Origin: Arachis hypogaea
Taxonomy: Eukaryota; Streptophyta; Magnoliopsida; Fabales; Fabaceae
Assembly: GCF_003086295.3 (NCBI RefSeq)
Contig: NC_092048.1
Coordinates: 41,354,425 to 41,418,424 of the forward strand
Length of the DNA stretch: 64,000 bases
Direction: 5' to 3'
Part shown: piece by piece, positions 30,839 through 41,932 of the stretch
Layout: each line of letters opens with the position of its first letter
How positions within the stretch are numbered: position 1 is the stretch's first letter
Program-made: the position numbers and the translations under genes
The notes under the pieces: generated by a model
What the model was told of the DNA's origin: nothing
Database searches by the model: none
Seen by the model: only the letters and a program-made list of their open reading frames with translations

Positions 30839-32454
30839 TGATAAACCCCATTTTTGTGGTTTATCTTGTGCTTAATTTGGGGGATTTTATTACCTTTTCT
30901 CACATTTATTCAATGAAATAGCATGATTTTGTAATTCTCCCTAAATTTATGCTTAAATATGAAAACATGCTTTTTAGGCCTTAAAATAGCCAATTTTAAT
31001 TCACTTTAATTCCATTCGATACCTTGATATGTTTGTTAAGTGATTTCAGGTTCATAAGGCAAGTATTGGATGGAAGAAGTGAGGAGAAAAGCATACAAAA
31101 TGGGAGAACTCATGAAGAAATGAAGGAACCGCAAAGCTGTCAAGCCTGACCTCTTCGCACTCAATCGACTATAACTTGAGCTACATAGGTCCAAATGAGG
31201 CGGTTCCAGTTGCGTTGGAAAGCTAACATCCGGGGCTTCGAAATGATATAAAATTTTCCATAGTTGCTTCGTGTTAGGAGGCGCGCACGTGCACTGTACG
31301 CATGCGCACCAATGGAGCACGTGATTCACTAAAGTGAAATCGTGGCCAGCGATTTGTAGAGCATTTTGGGCCCAATCTAACTCATTTCTAATGCTATTTC
31401 ATGCAGAATTAAAGCTTGGACAAGGGGGAGCAATTTTTTGTAGTTTTGGCATCATGTAGGTTAGTTTCTAGAGAGAGAAGCTCCCTCTTCTCTCTAGAAT
31501 TAGGGTTCCTAGGGTATTTGCATCATAGATCCATGTTCAATTCTTGATTTCATCTTATTTCCTTCATAATTTCTTGTTTCTACTACTCTATTCTTCTTAG
31601 TTCTCTTGTCAATTTTACTTTTATGTCTCTTTTATGTTTATGAATGCTCATGGTGGATTTTGTTTACATTGAATGAAATTTAATGTTTGATGTTCTCTTT
31701 ATTGATGATTTGAGTTGTTGATTTACTTTTCTTGCCATTGGTAGTTGGTAGATTTATAATTCTTGCACTTTTACTATGATTTTCTTGTATGCCTCCCAAG
31801 TGTTTGATAAAATGCTTGGTTGGGCTTTAGAGTAGATTTTGAGCATTCTTGGCTTGGGAAGAGTAATTTGGCAATCTTGAGTCATTAATATCCAATTTAG
31901 ATTGGTGATCTAGATTTGTTAGTTAATATCATTTTCAATGACTCTAATCTCTTGCTAATTCAATTAGTGAGCTGATTAGAACCTTTGGATTGAGATTAAC
32001 TAGTCTTGTTTGACTTTCTCTAATGGAAGATAACTTATACCTTCTTCCAACATTGGGGATGACGAAATAAGATAAATTCTTATTAAGTATTGTTATGATT
32101 AATGACTAGGATAGAAAGCCTATGATCTCAAACCTTGCCATGGATGTCTCTCTTTATTAATTGCTTTCTTTAATTGCTCTCTTTACTTTTTTGTCATTTA
32201 TTTTATTGCCCCTTTTATCAACCAAACCCCCCCCCCTTTGTTCCTTCATAGCCAATAATTGACCACATCATTGCAATTCCTTGTGATACGGCCCGGAGTC
32301 TAAATACTTCGGTTAATTCTTATTTGGGGTTTGTTATTTGTGACAACTCAAATTTTTTATGTGAGAATTGTTTGTTGGTTTGAAGCTATGCTTACAACGA
32401 AGTTCTTATTCCTATAAGAGAAATTCTAGACCATCGCACAAAATCTCATTATCA
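30839..32454 (+). repeat. 5' LTR of element B
   Basis: It starts TGATAAACCCCA and ends TCTCATTATCA. It contains the CpG palindromes GCGCGCACGTGCACTG and TACGCATGCGCA at 31280-31312. I see no clear TATA box. The end contains GACTCCGGGTC-type and CTTCGGTTAATTC sequences shared with the LTRs at 51409-53296. Confidence 0.88.
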
Positions 32455-32457
32455 AAA

Positions 32458-32475
32458 TGCCGCTATTGCCGGGGA
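32458..32475 (+). promoter_or_regulatory. Degenerate primer-binding site of element B (tRNA-Asp)
   Basis: TGCCGCTATTGCCGGGGA matches the tRNA-Asp complement at 15 of 18 positions, 3 bp inside the LTR. Confidence 0.7.
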
Positions 32476-32615
32476 GTTGCAATGGTGCTATGTTATTGGC
32501 TATTGTATATATTGTGAATAGCTTGATTTTTGGTTTGTTTGTTAGTTTTTGCTAGTTGTAGGACTTAGTTTTCTTTATTTCTTGTTAGCCCTTTGTTTTT
32601 ATTTTCTCTTTCACT

Positions 32616-34467
32616 ATGAATTCTCATCACTTTGGCTATGAGTTTGGTTCAAACTATGTTGTAGGAAATGGAAGCTTCAATAAGGATGTGCATCAAGGAT
32701 TTGGAAATCGAAGGTGGGAGGAGCCCCAAGCTTATGAACAACCTTCTTGGCAACAACCTCCTTCCGAACCAAGCTTGACAAGAGTGCTTGGGGACATGAC
32801 TACTATCCTCACAGAGATACACAAGGACCAAAGGGCATTCTATGCCACCCGAGCCGTCCAAGCGTCACCCCAACGTAACTACTCTCTGGATTCTTATGGG
32901 TATAATTCTAATCCTAATGCATATCAATCTAATGGATGTGGTGACCCTTATTGTGATTGTCAACAACCACCACCACATGCCTATGAACCACCCCCTCAAC
33001 ATGACTTTGAACCACCTTACTCGCAAGCCCCCTACCACCAAACACCTCATTATGACCCTAATCCTTATCCACCATACCAACCACCTTATGAACCATATGA
33101 ACCATACGTGGAACCACCACCATTCCAACATAATTACTCTCAAGAACCACCTCAAAAATACACCATCTCCATACCCTTACCAAGATGAACCAACTTCCAA
33201 TTATGAACCTTCTTTCCCAAACAATGAACCTTCTTTTTCCACACCACCCCCAATGGATGATCCTCTCCAAGAATGTGTTAGTTCTTACATTCGAAGGCAA
33301 GAAGAGGACCAAAAGGAGTTTAAGGAGCTAGAAACCAAGATGGCTATCCTAGCGGAAGTCGTTCGCAATATGGTCTCCTCCCGCCTAAGCCTATGTGATC
33401 AAAGAACTCCCATTGTTGAATGTGGAGAAACAATCAAGGAGCATAGTGAGGGAGTGAGTTTAGAACTTCAAGGTGAAGAAGAAGTGGTTGAAGAGCTAGG
33501 CAAAGTTGAACAAGAGGTGAATTCCAAGTTTGAGAACACTTCCATACCAAGTGACATTGTTGATGATTTTGTGGAAGTTGTTGAACCTTCTTCCATTGAG
33601 CTTGAAGGCGATGTTAAGGAGGATGCGCAACCTCCTAAGCATATAATGAATGATGAAGAATTGGAAGAAGGTGAGCAAATAACAAATCTTCCTCATGGAG
33701 ATGAGCTCACACCAACACATGATCCTTTGGTATTTGAGGAATCTTCCCCTATTGATATTGAGGTAAATGTTGAGATGAGTTCCACATTACCTCCATGTTG
33801 TGACATGAAGAGTGGGGAAGAGCTAGAAGAAGTTGGTGAAGAGGTGGTTGAATGTGAAGAACTCTGTCAAGAGGAAGAGGTTGAAGTTGAAGAAGCTTGC
33901 CAAGAGGTGGAGGTAGTCAAGAAAGAGCACAAGGGAGTAGACCTCGCATTGTCTAAGTGTGGGGAGGTTCCCCTTCTTAAGTCACCATCACCCAACATAA
34001 CATTCAAGTGGGTAAAATTCCTATCCTTAAGCTTTGCTTTCTCACTTGAATATGGTTTGATTGAAAATGATGGTCAACTTAGAGCTCTTTGTGGAGTTAA
34101 AAGTAAGAGAGAGTTGTGTAGTGGTTGAAAACATCATTCTAAGTTCATGATGGTTGCGTGCTCGAAGTTGAATAGCAATGGTTGGTGTAGAACCAAATTG
34201 CATGGGTCTAGGAGAATGTTTGGATGCTTAATTGAGAATTCACAAGCCTTATCACCCAAATTTAACTATGGTAGTCAACGGGAAGATGGGTGCAAGAACA
34301 AGGTTTGGGAGCCCGGTATTCATTTCAACAATCAGAACTCTTGGGGCCTTGCCATCTACCTAAGCTTACTTGAAGGCTTTGTGTGCCTAATTTGGGATCC
34401 CGGTGGACATTGGAGATGCAAACAATGGTGGGGATTCAAGGATGAATTCAAGCATAAACCACCCTAG
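32616..34467 (+). pseudogene. Novel ORF of element B: Pro/Tyr-rich then acidic protein, one frameshift and one stop
   Basis: The ATG at 32616 opens an ancestral frame of about 617 codons. Residues 1-90 are Gly/Asn/Trp-rich (Y-E-F-G-S-N-Y, W-Q-Q-P-P). About 90-215 is a P-P-Y-E-P-Y low-complexity tract. About 215-260 may be helical (R-R-Q-E-E-D-Q-K-E-F). About 275-455 is extremely acidic (E-E-V-E-V-E-E-A). The last 110 residues are Trp-rich (N-S-W-G-L-A, W-D-P-G-G-H). One extra A in the A5 run at 33154-33158 shifts the frame, and TGG became TGA at 34126-34128. I recognise no gag, protease, RT or integrase motif. It takes the position of gag, between primer site and double hairpin. A structural role replacing or modifying Gag is possible but unproven. 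Confidence 0.65.
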
Positions 34468-34511
34468 CAAGGACCCCCACCAAATGTCCAACTTAAGGAC
34501 TTAAAATAAAA

Positions 34512-34540
34512 GTGCTAGGTGGGAGACACCCCACTATGGT
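34512..34540 (+). promoter_or_regulatory. Post-ORF hairpin of element B
   Basis: GTGCTAGGTGGGAGACACCC followed by CACTATGG: stem GTGGG/CCCAC with loop AGACAC (34519-34534). It corresponds to TTGGG/CCCAA in A, C, E and F, with both sides of the outer pair changed. It begins about 45 bp after the ORF stop. Confidence 0.55.
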
Positions 34541-37293
34541 AAACTCTTTCCATTCTCTTGTATATATAATTAATGAATGCATTGAGTTACCATTGTTAGG
34601 TAGTTTTCTTCTTTTCATACTTTTGCATGTCTTGCTTTAATTGCTAGGTTTCTTGTTGGATTTATGTTTTGTTTAGAATAGTTGTTTTTGAATTGTATTT
34701 TGCTTGTAATATAAGTTTTGTTTGTTTTTAAAAATTTTTCAAAAATCAAAAAGATTTTTTCTTAAATTTGATTTTTGATTGTTTTAGAATGCTTGTAGAT
34801 TAAGAGAGTGCCCTGTTTTTGAAAAAAAAAAAAAAGAGCATCCGCGCGCCGGCATGGTTTCACAACTCCTGGTACTAAAACCAGAGAGTTATGCCCAGTT
34901 TCTACCTATTTTGTGCCTGCGACCCACGCGCAAGCGTGCATGACGCGTACGCGTCGGTCGCGATCTACACATCCACGCGTATGCGTGCTATGCGCGTACG
35001 CGTCGCTTATCCCGCCTACCCACCCACGCGCACGCGTGCATGACGCGTCCGCGTCGGTATTAAAAAAAGTGTTTTTTCTCATGTTCCATTTTCTTTTTCC
35101 ATTGCATTCACATACTTTTATTCTTTGCATTTTCATTTTGTTTTTATAGCTTGTTTTTACCTTCTTTTTTTTTTTTGACCTTCTTATTTGAATAATGGTG
35201 TTGCATTTTCTAACTCAATTGTTGAGAATTTCTTGGTTAATCTTGGTGCTTCTTAACTTGTTTGGTATTGTTAGGTGATGAAACTTTTAAATCAATGCTT
35301 AATCTTGTATGACTCTTATACTCTTTGTGCATTGATATGAACTTACATGTCTTTCATGACCCACTCTTTCTAATTGAACTTGATGTTTTTGAGTGCTCTT
35401 CATGCTTTGACTTTACTCATGCATCAAGTGTTAGTTAATATGCCTTAGCTTATATTATTTTCTCACTCACATGTTGTAGCTACCATGTAGTGAGAACCTT
35501 ACTCTTATTTGGTATTAGCCCTCGCCTATGTTCTATTTGCTTTGATATCTTTATTGTAGGCTTAATTTTCTTTCTTTTTCTCTCCTTCGAGGTTGGCCAC
35601 CAATAAGGAAAGGAATGGAAAAGCTTCAAATGGGGCAACAAACAAGTTCACCCGCACAACCCTTTAAAGAAACTCATCAATTGTAACTACCCGTCCACCT
35701 TGCTCTTCTTTGCATGCACCAAGAACGGTGCAAATTTCTAAGTGTGGGGAGGTCGTCCGACCGACCTCCGTGGGTAACAACCTTTTTCAACACCAAATTT
35801 TAATTTTTGTCTTTGTTAGATTAGTTGTTGCATTGCATGATAGATTTCATGTTAGTTAGAATTTGTACATATTTTTACTACTTCTTTTAATTTTAGGACT
35901 ACTTGGTTAGGGTGATGATTTCTTTTCCAAGAAAAATTGTTTTTAGGATACCCTACCAATTTGAAAAAAAAAATTTGTGACAAACTTGCTTGAAGAATGT
36001 ATTTTGGAACATGGATTTTGAGCTAAGAACACAAGCATGTGAGTTTTGAGTCCAATTACGTGGTTACATCATATAACCACTTATTTTCATTCTTGTGTGC
36101 ATTATTCTCTCTCTATGATTGTAATCTTTGATTTGTTTGATTCTTTATGTCCATTATTCTATGTATACATGCATTTATATGATTGAGGCCATCATTTCAT
36201 TTAGCTCACTTACCCAAATAGCCCACCTTTCATCAACCATTGTTAGCCAATTTTGAGCCTATTTAATCCCTTTTGTTCTTAATGTTAGCACATCACTACC
36301 CCTAAGTGAAAAATAATAGATGTCCTTAATTTGGATCTTTGATTATCTTAGGCTAGTGAGGGTGTGTATCATTTGGGTATGGGAAACTTGGGACATTAGT
36401 TGAGAGGAAAGTGTGTTTTTATATTTTTGTTAAAGATTTTTGGGATTGGGTACATGCTTATGCATTAAATATGTAAAACCATATGCATTGATACGTTTGT
36501 ATATACTTTTGAAAAAAAATGTGTGTAGAAAAAAAATATAGAAAAAAATAAAAGAAACAAAAATAGAAAAAAAAAAGAGAAAAAGAAATAAAAAGGGGAC
36601 AAAAATGCCCCAAAGTAAAGTTCAATAAAAATCAATGCATATGGAATGTGAATTAAAAAGAATGCATGAGTATGTGAAAAAGTGGGAATCATGGGTAGCT
36701 AGGTTGTGTATTAGAATTGTATAGGTTGTTATATGTGTTTAGTGAGAGCTTAGGTTAATCAAAGATTCAAATTTTAAGCTCACTTGACCATATGCATCCC
36801 TACCTTCACATCCTAGCCCCATTACAACCTATGAACAAGTCCTCATGATGAATGTATGCATGCATTGAATAATTGTTGATTGTTAGATGAAAAAAAATCA
36901 TAGAAAATGTGATTAGAAGAGAATTGAGTGATCGACCCTATACACTAGAGCGACTAGAGCGGATACACTTCCGGTGAGGGTTCGATGCTCAATTCCTTGT
37001 TTCCGGCTTTCATGAGCTGTTCTTCTTGCAAGTCTATTTATACTTTATTTTGATATTCAAATTGGTAGGATTCATGAATCATCATACAACTTAGCCCTAC
37101 ATGTGCTCATGTGTTCTTGGAGATTGATTTGCTTTTGACCAAGTAGGTAGAATCATTTTACATTTAGTTGCATTCATGTAGAGAGGTGCATATAGTTTAT
37201 TTGCATTGAATAAATGTTCATACCCTTTTGGCCTTTTCTTGTCCTTCTTTATTCTTAGCATGAGGACATGCTTGGTTTAAGTGTGGGGAGATT
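34541..37293 (+). other. Long 3' non-coding region of element B
   Basis: 2.7 kb without a supportable gene. It holds the CpG palindrome array at 34921-35059, a GGAGGTCG/CGACCTCC hairpin at 35748-35769, a poly-A/G low-complexity run at 36505-36600, a long stem-loop at 36921-36995, and the terminal hairpin AGCATG AGGA CATGCT (37257-37272) followed by TTAAGTGTGGGGAGATT, a good polypurine tract, next to the 3' LTR. Confidence 0.7.
34921..35059. repeat. CpG-rich GACGCGTACGCGTC palindrome array in element B
   Basis: Three units of about 50 bp, each with CCACGCGTATGCGTGC-like and GACGCGTACGCGTC-like dyads. It stands out sharply in GC and CpG from the AT-rich surroundings. Confidence 0.8.
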
Positions 37294-38903
37294 TGATAAA
37301 CCCCAATTTTGTGGTTTATCTTGTGCTTAATTTGGGGGATTTTATCACCTTTTCTCACATTTATTCAATGAAATAGCATGATTTTGTAATTCTCCCTAAA
37401 TTTATGCTTAAGTGTGAAAACATGCTTTTTAGGCCTTAAAATAGCCAATTTTAATTCACTTAAATTCCATTCGATGCCTTGATATGTTTGTTAAGTAATT
37501 TTAGATTCATAAGGCAAGTATTGGATGGAAGAAGTGAGGAGAAAAGCATGCAAAATGGGAGAACTCATGAAGAAATGAAGGAACCGCAAAGCTGTCAAGC
37601 TTGACCTCTTTGCACTCAATTGACCATAACTTGAGCTACAGAGGTCCAAATGAGGCGGTTCTAGTTGCGTTGGAAAGCTAACATCTGGGGCTTCGAAATG
37701 ATATAAAATTTTTTATAGTTGCTTCGTGTTAGAGGGCGCGCACGCGCACTGTACTCGTGCGTACCGATGGAGCACGTGATTCACTAAAGTGAAATCGTGG
37801 CCAGCGATTTGTAGAGTGTTTTGGGCCCAATCCAACTCATTTCTAATGTTATTTCATGCAGAATTCAAGCTTGGGCAAGGGAGGAGCAATTGTTTGTAGT
37901 TTTGGCATCATGTAGGTTAGTTTCTAGAGAGAGAAGCTCCATCTTCTCTCTAGAATTAGGGTTCCTAGGGTATTTGCATCATAGATCCATGTTCAATTCT
38001 TGATTTCATCTTGTTTCCTTCATAATTTCTTGTTTCTACTACTCTATTCTTCTTAGTTCTCTTGTCAATTTTATTTTATGTCGCTTTTATGTTTATGAAT
38101 GCTCATGTTGGATTTTGTTTACATTGAATGAAATTTAATGTTTGATGTTCTCTTTATTGATGATTTGAGTTGTTGATTTACTTTTCTTGCCATTGGTAGT
38201 TGGTAGATTTATAATTCTTGTACTTTTACTATGCTTTCTTTTTATACCTCCCAAGTGTTTGATAAAATGTTTGGTTGGGCTTTAGAGTAGATTTTGAGCA
38301 TTATTGGCTTGGAAAGAGTAATTGGGCAATCTTGAGTCATTAATATCCAATTTAGATTGGTGATCTAGAGTTGTTAGTTAATATCATTTTCAATGACTCT
38401 AATTTCTTGCTAATTCAATTAGTGAGTTGATTAGGACCTTTGGATTGAGATTAACTAGTCTTGTTTGACTTTCTATAATGGAAGATAACTTATACCTTCT
38501 TCCAACATTGGGGATGATGAAATAAGATAAATTCTTGTTAAGTATTGTTATGATTAATGACTAGGATAGAAAGCCTATGATCTCAAACCTTGCCATGAAT
38601 GTCTCTCTTTATTTGCTTTCTTTAATTACTCTCTTTACTTTTCTTGTCATTTATTTTATTGCCCTTTTTATCAACCAAACCCCCCTTTGTTCCTTCATAG
38701 CCAATAATTGACCACTTCATTGCAATTCCTTGTGAGACGACCCGGAGTCTAAATACTTCGGTTAATTCTTATTTGGGGTTTGTTATTTGTGACAACTCAA
38801 ATTTTTTATGTGAGAATTGTTTGTTGGTTTGGAGCTATGCTTACAATGAAGTTCTTATTCCTATAAGAGAAATTCTAGACCATCGAACAAAATCTCATTA
38901 TCA
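37294..38903 (+). repeat. 3' LTR of element B
   Basis: 1610 bp, the partner of 30839-32454 with clear substitutions and small indels. It is followed by CTTTC, the degenerate target duplicate, and then the rest of the C LTR. Confidence 0.88.
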
Positions 38904-38908
38904 CTTTC

Positions 38909-39168
38909 CAGCACTTTATTTTCCTGCACTTTATTTTTATGTTCTTTACTTTCTTGCTCTTTATTGCTTTCTTTTAATTTCTTGCCATTTCCATTTCTTG
39001 TTGCTCATCACTCTAAATTGAACCGTCTAACTAGAATAATCAACTAACTATTGATTGCTTAATCCTTTAATCCTCGTGGGATCGACCTCACTCTTGTGAG
39101 TTTTATTACTTGATGCGACCCGGTATACTTGCCGATAATTAATACATAAAATTAATTTTTTTGTATCA
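38909..39168 (+). repeat. 5' LTR of element C, end part
   Basis: Continuation of 28898-30838 after insertion B. It contains the conserved LTR-end block GTGGGATCGACCTCACTC / GTGAG / GATGCGACCCGGTATACTTG and ends TTGTATCA just before the primer site. Confidence 0.8.
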
Positions 39169-39174
39169 AGTTTT

Positions 39175-39192
39175 TGGCACCGTTGCCAGGGA
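39175..39192 (+). promoter_or_regulatory. Primer-binding site of element C (tRNA-Asp)
   Basis: TGGCACCGTTGCCAGGGA matches the tRNA-Asp complement at 16 of 18 positions. Both differences are G-to-A. Confidence 0.8.
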
Positions 39193-39393
39193 TTAATTGT
39201 GATTAACAAACTACCAGTGGTTGATTACCTAGATTAGACATTTTTTTCTTTTTGTTTAAGTCATTTAATTCTTTTAAAATTTTCGATTTTCTCTTGATAC
39301 TAAGGTGTTTGTGTTATTGCCTCACTAAGAACTCCTTATCTCTGACATAAGGAATTTCAATTTTTCTTGGTGATTGTGTTTTACAAAATTTAA

Positions 39394-40137
39394 ATGGAGT
39401 TTACTTCACATTTTGATCAATCATATCATATGGGATATTGCCCATCACCACAAAATGATTCAAGTCATTATCTTAATGGTGGCTGAGAATATCACAAAGG
39501 AATGATATATTATGAGCAATCAACCCAATTGGGATATGCTCTAGGGCCACAAAATGATCAAGACAATTTCATGGGATATTGTCCACCACCACAAAATGAT
39601 TCATGCCATTATGCTAATGGTGGATGGGAATATCAACAAGGAATGATGGAGTGTGAACAATCAAGTGAAATGGAATACCTTCCAGAGCCACAAAATAACT
39701 CATATTGTTATGACACTTACACAAATTGTGGCTGGGGAGAAGATTTTGATGCTCCATATTCTAGTCATCAAGAGCCATCATCACTTGATTGTCCCTCATA
39801 TACATTCATGCAAGATTGCCCAACCTCACCTCATGATTTTTTACCTTAAAACAACTTCGTCACAACACCCCGAAGTTCAGAAAATCCTCCCCAACTTTCT
39901 TCTCTCTTGCTAGAAGTGGAACAATGCCTTCAAAGGCACAGAGAATTCTTGAAAAGGCAAGAACAATCTTGGGAAGAACGAGAAATCCTCAGCAAGAAGA
40001 CGGACGAGTATTTAGATCAAGCGGCGAAACACTTAAGTGTACTAAGCAAGGAGGATGAAGACCAACTTGTGGGTGAGGAAGTGGAAGAACAAGAAAAAGA
40101 GGCCTCTGTACCAAGTATGAAGAAGGAGGTGGTGTAA
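39394..40137 (+). pseudogene. Novel ORF of element C: tandem aromatic/Gln-rich repeats then coiled coil; two stops
   Basis: One frame of 248 codons starts with the ATG at 39394 (M-E-F-T-S-H-F). Codons 1-110 contain three diverged repeats of the pattern G-Y-C-P-P-P-Q-N-D then H-Y-N-G-G-W-E-Y-Q then E-Q-S. The first has TGA where its sister repeats have the TGG of G-G-W-E-Y, and a TAA falls after D-F-L-P near 39847. The segment after 39907 (L-E-V-E-Q-C-L-Q-R-H-R-E-F-L-K-R) is strongly charged and likely coiled coil. There is no gag or pol similarity that I recognise. Like the ORF of B, it lies where gag should be. Confidence 0.6.
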
Positions 40138-40181
40138 GGAGGAAATCAGTCAGGAGAATGAATCAGAGAGTTGCATGATGG

Positions 40182-40535
40182 ATGACTTCATTAAAGCATT
40201 ACCCCCAAGAAGTTCTTGACAAAGGAAACACTCCAACCATCACACAACACCCAAGTTTTGAAAACAAAGAAGTGAAGGCAATTAACAAAAGCACTAAAAA
40301 GAGGATTGTGACCAAGGAACGGAGGATAATATCCATGAAGAAAAAAAGGTCAACTACAAACAATCCAACTCCTACCCCAACAAGCAAAGCAAATCAAGCA
40401 AATAACAAAAGAAAGCTTGTCGGGAAGAGGCCAAAACAAGGGACATTAACTTGCTCTTCTCTCCCCTTGAGGTCATTCCTCTTAACAAACCAGAAGAAAA
40501 GGAAGAAAGTCATGCACAACATGTCAAGTAAATGA
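40182..40535 (+). pseudogene. Lys-rich C-terminal part of the element C ORF, in a shifted frame
   Basis: 117 codons of basic, low-complexity protein (K-K-K-R-S-T-T-N-N-P-T-P-T-P-T, G-K-R-P-K-Q-G, K-K-R-K-K-V). Its stop lies inside the post-ORF hairpin region. It probably once continued from 39394-40137 before a frameshift near 40140-40180. The basic tail could bind nucleic acid, as Gag tails do, but that is inference. Confidence 0.5.
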
Positions 40536-40568
40536 CATTAAAAGAGTGCTTGTTGGGAGGCAACCCAA
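40522..40568 (+). promoter_or_regulatory. Post-ORF double hairpin of element C
   Basis: TGTCAAGTAAATGACA (40522-40537; five pairs) is followed by TTGGGAGGCAACCCAA (40553-40568). It is the same block as in A, E and F although the ORF upstream is unrelated. Confidence 0.6.
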
Positions 40569-41932
40569 CCGAGTAGGTAACATTTTCTTGCTTTTCTTAG
40601 TTTACTTTCAATAATTTGGCATATGATTGCATTCTAAGTTTGGTGTTGCCTTGCAACAAATTGATTTTCAATCTTCACTGGGTACTTGCATCATTCTAAA
40701 ATGAAAGTGTCACATTAAGTTTGGTGTTGCCACTTATTTTTCATGCTATGTACCATGCACACCACTTATTAATGCAATCACATTATCTCTGTTTTTACTT
40801 CTTGTGCCCTTATTGTATCCTTAACTTTGCTGGCTTGAACACATGCATTACTCACATTTCATTGTTAAAGACACTTATGACCCATCATAAACTCCATTAC
40901 CACTATTTTATTTGTTGCTTGAGGACAAGCAATCATTCTAAGTTTGGTATGGGAAGGGAAAGAATAAGAAGAAAGTGACAACAACAATGAAGATGAACTA
41001 CAAGGTGGTAAAATTCCTTTTCCTCTTATTTATTTTCAGTACTTTAAATTGCATGATTGTCTTCTATTTCTTCCTATGCATGTGTGATTGCTCCTTGTGA
41101 ATAAGCATAGTTTGATTCTTGAATTGGAACATGTTGTTGTGACATTATAACTACCATCTTGAATTTTGTGAGTCAAAGTAATTAAGTATCATGATCATAA
41201 ACAAACAAGGTAATTAAAGAAGAACCTAGCATGAGCATATAAGTATTGGAAGACTAGCATGACTATTGTTGCTCAATTGCATTTGAATTTGTTTAATTGA
41301 ATTTTTCATCTAAGACATTTTATGAAATTTTTGAAATCATCAAAACCTTGAAGAAGAAAATATAATTAAGGCAAGAAAAGAAAAAGGGAAAGAATGAGAA
41401 AGCTGAAGACTCTGAGTAACAATGGCAATTCAATTGTCAAGTACTTGTGGTGTTTATGTGTCAAGCAAAAAGCTTGAAAACAAAACACTTAGAGTCAAGG
41501 CTAGGCTCAAGTGCAAAGCACTCCCTCAAAGCTCAAGGCTCTGAGCATCAATGATTAGAGAGTAAAGAAAAGAAACAAATGACCATAAAGAGTTCTCTAG
41601 TTACATGCTTCTGGTGCTTATGTATCAAGTGGTAATACTTGAAAACAAAGCATTTAGAGTCGAAGCTTTTAATTAATGGTGCAAAGCACCCAAGAAGCTA
41701 AGCTAAGAAGAAAATAAAAAGCTTATTTCAAGGAAGGAATACAAAGAGAAGATTTCATAAAATGAGCTAGATAGAAACATCAATCAGTTAAATTTCTTGT
41801 GTGATTGTTGCATGCATAGTAAACTAGCCAACCATGAACAATAGTTTGCTATTCTTGTCACCTTGGTTTGTCAAAACTTATTGCATGATTCTTTATTTTC
41901 TTGAGGACAAGCAAAGTTTAAGTTTGCTGTTG
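40569..41932 (+). other. 3' non-coding region of element C
   Basis: No gene. It contains AAGTTTGGTGT motifs at 40633-40648, 40714-40728, 40937-40952 and 41918-41932, the perfect hairpin TTGCTTG AGGA CAAGCAA at 40915-40932, and a second copy at 41896-41915 before the 3' LTR. Confidence 0.7.

Larger units (their letters stand above)
30839..38903 (+). mobile_element. Element B: gypsy-like element with a non-gag ORF, nested in the 5' LTR of C
   Basis: LTRs 30839-32454 (1616 bp) and 37294-38903 (1610 bp) start TGATAAACCCC and end TTATCA. The flanks CTTTA and CTTTC match at four of five bases, a mutated target duplication. The interior holds a primer site at 15 of 18 positions, one ORF unlike gag or pol, a double hairpin, CpG palindromes, and a true purine tract before the 3' LTR. 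It carries no recognisable gag, protease, RT or integrase. Confidence 0.88.

Noticed and set aside
36921..36995. Complete tRNA gene
   Set aside because: The length and a GGTTCGATGC box fit, but no D arm, anticodon arm or 7-nt T loop with a 5-bp stem can be drawn.
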